From positions 1 through 64,000 of the forward strand of contig CAZCZE010000024.1 in assembly GCA_964503125.1 (NCBI GenBank): a stretch of DNA of 64,000 nt, written 5' to 3'. Source of the DNA: FEN-1219 sp964503125 (GTDB lineage: Bacteria > Pseudomonadota > Gammaproteobacteria > Steroidobacterales > Rariloculaceae). Position numbers and translations under genes: made by a program. Below, in pieces: positions 59,436-64,000 of the stretch. The first letter of the stretch is position 1. Every line of letters starts with the position of its first letter. The notes below the pieces were generated by a model, which was not told the DNA's origin, searched no databases, and saw nothing but the letters and a program-made list of their open reading frames with translations.

Positions 59436-59625
59436 GCCAGGGATGGCGGGCATGCAGCAAACGCAGGAGCATTTTGCGGCTGCGGCCATGGATGGCCGAC
59501 ATGCCGCAAATGCAGGAGCATTTTGCGGCTGAGCGCCATGGATGGCCGACATGCCGCAAATGCAGGAGCAATTTGCGGCTGCGCGCCAGGGACGGCGGGC
59601 ATGCCGCAAACGCAGGAGCATTTTG
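59436..59625. repeat. Right repeat cluster (four tandem copies)
   Basis: Four 41-bp units at 59436, 59485, 59535 and 59585 (period 49-50 bp), each from GCCA(T/G)GGATGGC to GCAGGAGCA(A/T)TTTG, separated by short CGGCTG-containing linkers. They are the reverse complement of the left cluster units. The cluster starts 4 bases after the T-run of the terminator and ends 22 bases before the leuA stop. Confidence 0.9.
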
Positions 59626-59647
59626 CTGCTGGCCCTCTCGCTCGAGC

Positions 59648-61330
59648 CTAGATCGCCTGCCGCAAGCTCTGCGCAGCGAGCGCCCGGCCGACGGCCGAGA
59701 GCGTGGCCTGGAGCGACGCGAGCGAGGTGTCCTCGTCGATGCAGCAGGCGCACGCTTGCTTGCCGGCGATCTCGACCGTGACGGCAGCGAGCGCTTTGGC
59801 CTCGGTGCCCGGCGACATCGCGTGCTCGTCGAACTCGGCGACGGCGACGCTGACGCCGAAGCGCCGGTTGATCGCGTCGATGAGCGCTTCGATGAGCCCC
59901 TGTCCTTCGCCGTTCAATACGACTTCGGCGCCGGCCTTGCCCAGCCGGAACTTGCCGTGCGTGCGCTGCGATTCGGAGTGCAGATCGTAGCCCTGCAGCT
60001 GCCAGCCCTCGGGGATGCCGAGGAACTCCTTCTCGAAGAGCTTCAAGATCTGGCGCGATGAGATCTCCTCGCCCGTCGCATCGGCCTCGACCTGTACCAC
60101 GCGGCTCACGGCCGGGTGGATCCACTTCGGCAGCGTGATGCCGTGGTCGCGCTCGAGCACGAGCGCCACGCCGCCCTTGCCCGACTGACTGTTGATGCGC
60201 ACGACCTCCTCGTAGCGGCGGCCGAGGTCTTTCGGATCGATCGGCAAGTAGGCGACGGCCCAGTGCGGCAGCTCGTGCTCGCGATGGAACGCGAGCGACT
60301 TGCGAATCGCGTCCTGGTGGCTACCCGAGAACGCGGCGTAAACGAGGTCGCCGGCCCACGGATGACGCGGGTGCACGGGCATGTCGGTGCAGCGTTTGTA
60401 GACCTCGATAATGCGGCCCATGTCGGCGAGGTCGAGCTTGGGATCGACGCCCTGCGAGTAGAGATTCATGGCCATCGTGACGATGTCCATGTTGCCCGTG
60501 CGCTCGCCGTTGCCGAACAGCGTGCCCTCGATGCGGTCCGCGCCCGCGAGCAGCCCGAGCTCCGCGGCCGCGACGGCACAGCCGCGGTCGTTGTGCGTGT
60601 GCAGGCTCACGCGAATGTGCTCGCGTTGGCTCACGTGGCGGCAGAAGTATTCGACCTGATCCGCGAACACGTTCGCGGTCGTCATCTCGACGGTCGCGGG
60701 CAGGTTGATCACGACCTTCTGCCCGCGCTGCGGCTGCCACACGTCGACGACGGCATTGCAGACGTCGACGGCGAACTCGGGCTCGGTGCCCGAGAAGCTC
60801 TCGGGCGAGTATTCGAATGTCCAGTCGACGCCGGGGTGGCGGACGGCACCCTGTTGGAGCAACCGCGCGCCGTTGACCGCGATGGTGACGATCTCGTCTC
60901 TGCCGGCCTTGAACACTTGCTCGCGCTGCACGGGCGAGGTCGAGTTGTAGACGTGCACGACGGCGCGTTTGATGCCGTGCAGCGATTCGAACGTGCGTTC
61001 GATGAGCTCGCGGCGCGCCTGGGTCAACACCTGCACCGTGACGTCGTCGGGAATCAGTTGTTTTTCGATGAGGCGGCGCGCGAAGTCGTACTCGGTCTGC
61101 GAAGCCGACGGAAAGCCGATCTCGATCTCCTTGAAACCGAGCTCGACGAGCAGCGCGAACATCTCGAGCTTCTTCGCCACCGACATGGGCTGCACGAGCG
61201 CTTGGTTGCCGTCGCGGAGATCGACGGAGCACCAGTCGGGCGCGCGTTCGATCGCCCGATTCGGCCAGCGCCGATCGGCGAGGGAGATCGGCCGATAGGG
61301 CCGGTACTTGTGGTAGTCGAAGTCGCTCAT
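59648..61330 (-). CDS. leuA: 2-isopropylmalate synthase
   Basis: A 560-residue enzyme joining 2-oxoisovalerate and acetyl-CoA in leucine synthesis. WCSVDLRDGNQALVQPM carries the catalytic Arg/Asp, VSLHTHNDRGCAVAAAELG holds the metal His ligands, GADRIEGTLFGNGERTGN is the family signature, and a C-terminal regulatory domain (GYDLHSESQRTHGKFRLG to RQAI) binds leucine. The sequence is of the longer type II (fungal/actinobacterial-like) LeuA. It is divergent from an Lrp-type regulator and has a hairpin in its leader. Confidence 0.96.
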   Translation of the reverse strand: MSDFDYHKYRPYRPISLADRRWPNRAIERAPDWCSVDLRDGNQALVQPMSVAKKLEMFALLVELGFKEIEIGFPSASQTEYDFARRLIEKQLIPDDVTVQVLTQARRELIERTFESLHGIKRAVVHVYNSTSPVQREQVFKAGRDEIVTIAVNGARLLQQGAVRHPGVDWTFEYSPESFSGTEPEFAVDVCNAVVDVWQPQRGQKVVINLPATVEMTTANVFADQVEYFCRHVSQREHIRVSLHTHNDRGCAVAAAELGLLAGADRIEGTLFGNGERTGNMDIVTMAMNLYSQGVDPKLDLADMGRIIEVYKRCTDMPVHPRHPWAGDLVYAAFSGSHQDAIRKSLAFHREHELPHWAVAYLPIDPKDLGRRYEEVVRINSQSGKGGVALVLERDHGITLPKWIHPAVSRVVQVEADATGEEISSRQILKLFEKEFLGIPEGWQLQGYDLHSESQRTHGKFRLGKAGAEVVLNGEGQGLIEALIDAINRRFGVSVAVAEFDEHAMSPGTEAKALAAVTVEIAGKQACACCIDEDTSLASLQATLSAVGRALAAQSLRQAI

Positions 61331-61344
61331 CGCGTAGTCCTTGA

Positions 61345-61365
61345 GCTCGGGGCCTCGCCCCGAGC
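61345..61365 (-). promoter_or_regulatory. Leader hairpin upstream of leuA
   Basis: A perfect 9-bp stem (GCTCGGGGC/GCCCCGAGC) with a 3-base loop ends 14 bases before the leuA ATG, next to its AAGGA ribosome binding site. It could influence translation start or be an attenuation remnant. No leucine-rich leader peptide was seen. Confidence 0.4.
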
Positions 61366-61497
61366 CGGCGTTGCTGCCAAAAACCTGGCCATTCTAGGCG
61401 GCCGGCGCGAGCAGAAATCGCCTATTTCTACTGACGGCCCGGACTTTGCCACATGATTCAGGCAGAATTCCAGTGTTTCGTGGCGTATTCTTGCGCC

Positions 61498-61989
61498 ATG
61501 GCCGAACAACTCGACTCTTTCGACCTCAAAATCCTCGCCGAGCTCCAGGCGAACGGCGGCGCGAGCAACCAGGAGATCGCCGATCGCGTCGGGCTGTCGG
61601 CCTCGCCGTGCTCGCGGCGCATCCACCAACTCGAGCGCTCGGGCGTCATACGCGAGCGCGCGGTGCTTCTTGCGCCGCGCGCGCTCGGCCTCGATCTTAC
61701 CGCGCTCATCCACATTCGCATGGACCGGCATACGCCGGAACGCTTCGCGCAGTTCGAGAGCGCCGTGCGCGGCTATCCCGAGGTTCAGGAGTGCTACCTG
61801 ATCACGGGGCAGGAAGCCGACTACCAGCTCAAGATCACCGTGCCCAACATGGACGAGTATCAGCGCTTTTTGCTCACCAAGATCACGCGCATCGAAGGCG
61901 TCATCGGCGTGCACTCGTCGTTCGTTCTGCGCAAGGCGATCGACACGACGGCGCTGCCGCTCCACTACGCGCGCGCACCGGCCACGTGA
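61498..61989 (+). CDS. Lrp/AsnC-family transcriptional regulator
   Basis: A 163-residue feast/famine regulator. The N-terminal helix-turn-helix is FDLKILAELQANGGASNQEI and LSASPCSRRIHQLERSGVI; the C-terminal RAM ligand domain covers LTALIHIRMDRHTPERFAQF to GVIGVHSSFVLRKAI. ATG 61498 gives the normal Lrp length and start; the upstream extension was rejected. It is divergent from leuA, 167 bases apart, so amino-acid control of leuA is a reasonable inference. Confidence 0.92.
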   Translation: MAEQLDSFDLKILAELQANGGASNQEIADRVGLSASPCSRRIHQLERSGVIRERAVLLAPRALGLDLTALIHIRMDRHTPERFAQFESAVRGYPEVQECYLITGQEADYQLKITVPNMDEYQRFLLTKITRIEGVIGVHSSFVLRKAIDTTALPLHYARAPAT

Positions 61990-62119
61990 TCGGTGCGTCC
62001 CAGTCGCGCGCGAGCAGCGCCCAGCGCTCGTGATGCACGGCTCGGCTGCGCAACGCCGCGTCGACGAAGTTGTGCTCGCGGCGCGCGCTCGGGCGTTCGA
62101 GGAAGGCGCGTGCCGCCAC
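61901..62119 (-). CDS. Possible small protein downstream of secF
   Basis: A 72-residue frame starting GTG 62119, 13 bases after the secF stop. The first 45 codons have good codon bias and a non-random composition (FLERPSARREHNFVDAAL, HHERWALLARDWDAPITW). The last part overlaps the Lrp gene antisense and looks random. It may be a short gene, a fragment of one, or chance. No family was recognised. Confidence 0.25.
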   Translation of the reverse strand: MAARAFLERPSARREHNFVDAALRSRAVHHERWALLARDWDAPITWPVRARSGAAAPSCRSPCAERTTSARR

Positions 62120-62132
62120 GTCGGCTCTCTCG

Positions 62133-63062
62133 CTAGGGCAGCTCGTCGACCCTTTCTTGCTTCGTGACGGTGAAGTCCGACGGCGCGACCTCGAGCGCGA
62201 GCGCCATCGAGCTCGCGACGTAGATCGACGAATAGGTGCCGACGACGATGCCGATGATGAGGGCCACCGCGAAACCCCAAAGCGCCTCGCCACCGAGGAA
62301 CATGAGCGCGAACAGCACGAGCAAGCTCGTGACGCCCGTGACCAACGTGCGCGCGAGCGTCTGGTTCACGGAGGCGTTAACGATCGCTTCGGCGGAGCCT
62401 CGGCGCATGAGGCGGAAGTTGTCGCGAACACGGTCGTACACGACGATCGTGTCGTTGAGCGAGTAACCGAGCACGGCGAGGACCGAACCGAGCACGGTGA
62501 GATCGAACTGCCAGCCGGCGAGAGCAAAGATGCCGGCCGTCACGAGCAAGTCGTGCAACGTGGCGACGATGGCGCCGATGGCGAGCTTCCAACGGAAGCG
62601 CAGCATCACGTAGATGAACACGAGCATCAGCGCGAATAGCAGCGCGAGACCGGCGTTCTCGAACAGATCGTCGCCGACCTGCGAGCCGACGGACGCGCTG
62701 CCGCGGAATCGCACGCCGGCATCGTGCGCGCGCAGCACCTCGAGCACTCTTTCCTGAACCGCGGTCACGGTCCCGGTGTCGTCCGGCGGCAGGCGAATCT
62801 GCACCCTCGAGCTCGAGCCGACGTTCTGCACCTGCGATGACCCGAAGTTGGCTTCGGCGAGGCGCGCACGAATCGCGTCGATCTCGGCGGGACCGTCGTA
62901 CTCCACCTCGACGATGACGCCGCCCGTAAAGTCGACGCCGTAGTTGAGCCCGGGATAAAAGAGGGCCACGAGGGCCACCACCGACATCAGCCCGGAGCCG
63001 ATCATCGCTACGTAGCGATACTTGACGAAATTGAAGTTAGGAACGCGTGTGAGCCACTGCAT
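62133..63062 (-). CDS. secF: Protein translocase subunit SecF
   Basis: A 309-residue membrane subunit that uses proton-motive force to help release translocated proteins. An N-terminal helix is followed by GLNYGVDFTGGVIVEVEYDG (the conserved P1-like start), then five further helices with YVMLRFRWKLAIGAI, VLGYSLNDTIVVYDRVRDN and TSLLVLFALMFLGGEAL. Normally secD precedes secF; here the gene upstream on the same strand, after 56 bases, is a tatA-like gene and secD is not in the window. Confidence 0.95.
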   Translation of the reverse strand: MQWLTRVPNFNFVKYRYVAMIGSGLMSVVALVALFYPGLNYGVDFTGGVIVEVEYDGPAEIDAIRARLAEANFGSSQVQNVGSSSRVQIRLPPDDTGTVTAVQERVLEVLRAHDAGVRFRGSASVGSQVGDDLFENAGLALLFALMLVFIYVMLRFRWKLAIGAIVATLHDLLVTAGIFALAGWQFDLTVLGSVLAVLGYSLNDTIVVYDRVRDNFRLMRRGSAEAIVNASVNQTLARTLVTGVTSLLVLFALMFLGGEALWGFAVALIIGIVVGTYSSIYVASSMALALEVAPSDFTVTKQERVDELP

Positions 63063-63118
63063 GGTTATGCCGCCGCGAGGCCGAGCCGACGCCGCGTGAA
63101 TTGGACCGGAACGGAAGT

Positions 63119-63328
63119 TTACTTCTTTTCCTGCTCGTCGCGAGTCAGTTGCTTGGGCGGCTCCGCGACCTCGTCGGCCGCCTCGGTAGTCGCGGACATG
63201 GCCTTACGAAAGCTCTTCACGGCGCTGCCGAGGTCGCCGCCGACCTCTTTGAGACGCTTCGTGCCGAAAATCAGCGCCACGATCACCAAGATGATCAGCA
63301 GCTGCGGAACGTTCATTGCCAGGCCCAT
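63119..63328 (-). CDS. tatA: Sec-independent translocase TatA-like protein
   Basis: A 69-residue TatA/TatE-type protein forming the twin-arginine export pore. One helix (VPQLLIILVIVALIFG) is followed by TKRLKEVGGDLGSAVKSFRK, the amphipathic segment with the FG-K motif, and an acidic/Gln tail. ATG 63328 with GGAGACG upstream was chosen. tatB and tatC are not adjacent within the window. Confidence 0.88.
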   Translation of the reverse strand: MGLAMNVPQLLIILVIVALIFGTKRLKEVGGDLGSAVKSFRKAMSATTEAADEVAEPPKQLTRDEQEKK

Positions 63329-63588
63329 ACGCTCGTCTCCATATCCGACGGCCACCCCGAGGGTGCGTTGCGGACGGTCATTATCGCTCGCCGCGCTCGG
63401 GAAAAGCCAACTTAAGTCCCCGGGAACAGGCCCCGTGCCGGACCCGTACCATGCAACAGTTCGACCACCCCGACCGTGCGGCAGTTCGCGGGTCGTGAGG
63501 AAGGCCAAAACAGGCCGTGTGTCGGTTGCGGCTCGCGAGTTGACCGCTAACATACGCGCCTTGCCCGGCCCTCGAGCCCGACCGACCC

Positions 63589-64000
63589 ATGGCCATATTC
63601 CAGATCATCGTCCTCGCCATCATCCAAGGGATCACGGAATTCCTGCCGATCTCGAGCTCGGGCCACCTCATCCTCGTGCCCTACTTCACGAATTGGCCCG
63701 ACCAAGGGATCGAGTTCGATGTCGCCGTCCACATCGGCACGCTAACGGCGATCGTCGCCTACTTCCATCGCAGGCTCATCGCGATGGCGCGCGATTTTGT
63801 GCTCTCGGTCATCGAGCGCCGCGAGGTCGGCGAGAGCCGGCTCGCTTGGGCCGTGCTGTTCGGCACGATACCCGCAGGCCTCGTGGGTCTCCTCTTCCGC
63901 GACGACATCGAGACCACGCTGCGCTCGCCGGTCGTCGTGGCCTGCACGATGATCGGCTACGCCGTGCTGCTGTTCATCGCGGATCGTCGACGCGGCCAAC
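63589..64000 (+). CDS. uppP: Undecaprenyl-diphosphatase, N-terminal part (runs off the window)
   Basis: UppP (BacA) dephosphorylates undecaprenyl diphosphate to recycle the lipid carrier of cell-wall synthesis. The first 137 codons are present. GITEFLPISSSGHLILVP is the family catalytic signature, and VAVHIGTLTAIVAYFHRR and FGTIPAGLVGLLFRDDIE follow as expected. Several membrane helices are visible. The gene reads rightward and is cut by the window end. Confidence 0.95.
   Translation, partial: MAIFQIIVLAIIQGITEFLPISSSGHLILVPYFTNWPDQGIEFDVAVHIGTLTAIVAYFHRRLIAMARDFVLSVIERREVGESRLAWAVLFGTIPAGLVGLLFRDDIETTLRSPVVVACTMIGYAVLLFIADRRRGQ

Noticed and set aside
59436..59625. Possible CRISPR array
   Set aside because: The intervening pieces are only 8-9 bp and similar to each other, there are no cas genes, and the units are 41 bp and variable.
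61345..61365. Leucine attenuator at leuA
   Set aside because: The hairpin is real, but there is no leader peptide with Leu codons and no U-run, so classical attenuation is unsupported.

Overview
The window is GC-rich chromosomal DNA from a gammaproteobacterium. The left end carries the tRNA-Tyr/tRNA-Gly/tRNA-Thr/tuf order typical of that class. thrS, ttcA, leuA, secF, a tatA-like gene, uppP, TonB-dependent transport and RND pumps fit the same picture. The exact family (for example Steroidobacterales, Nevskiales or Xanthomonadales) cannot be settled by reading alone. Most genes use strongly GC-ending codons, so nearly every real gene has long antisense or out-of-frame shadow ORFs, which were ignored.

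Layout. 1-585: start of tuf and three tRNA genes. 600-7680: small accessory genes (a YjdF-like membrane protein, a DUF1428 protein, a cluster of CBS-domain, Cys-rich and 57-residue membrane proteins, a PQQ-type sugar dehydrogenase lipoprotein, a CHRD protein, a stress-type protein, truncated hemoglobin, fliJ- and csrA-like remnants, a PilZ protein). 7728-14415: gloB, thrS, an FAH-family hydrolase, a START-like secreted protein, a palindromic repeat, a receiver-Ser/Thr kinase fusion and ttcA. 14554-24411: a sensor kinase/dual-receiver/TonB-like operon, a second TonB-like protein, a TPR-barrel protein, a solute-binding protein and a regulator with a degenerate receiver. 24449-28833: a TonB-dependent receptor with a partner lipoprotein. 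29006-30657: an arsenic operon (arsR, arsI, aquaglyceroporin) with its operator. 30728-38543: a CAP protein, an amidohydrolase, a secreted protease, a DUF1801 protein and an RND pump with adaptor.

38751-41254 holds the best accessory island. It is a lower-GC two-gene module, an ABC-type ATPase plus a TOPRIM/DUF4435-like effector, with the architecture of the PARIS anti-phage system. It sits at the 3' end of pbpC, and a diverged copy of the pbpC terminal codons lies at its far edge in direct orientation. pbpC and a thioester alpha-2-macroglobulin gene follow (41173-49382). 49489-50853 is a decayed integron: the stop-interrupted C-terminus of an IntI-type integrase, a recombination core site and two gene cassettes, each ending in a recognisable attC. 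A broken MFS (TetA-like) gene and a second RND pump, divergent from a marR gene with paired operators, come next.

56290-64000 contains trkH, an aminotransferase flanked by oppositely oriented tandem repeats, a candidate CRP-controlled small RNA of about 70 nt, leuA with a divergent Lrp-type regulator, secF without adjacent secD, a tatA-like gene and the start of uppP. All calls come from reading the sequence; no database search or folding calculation was run.
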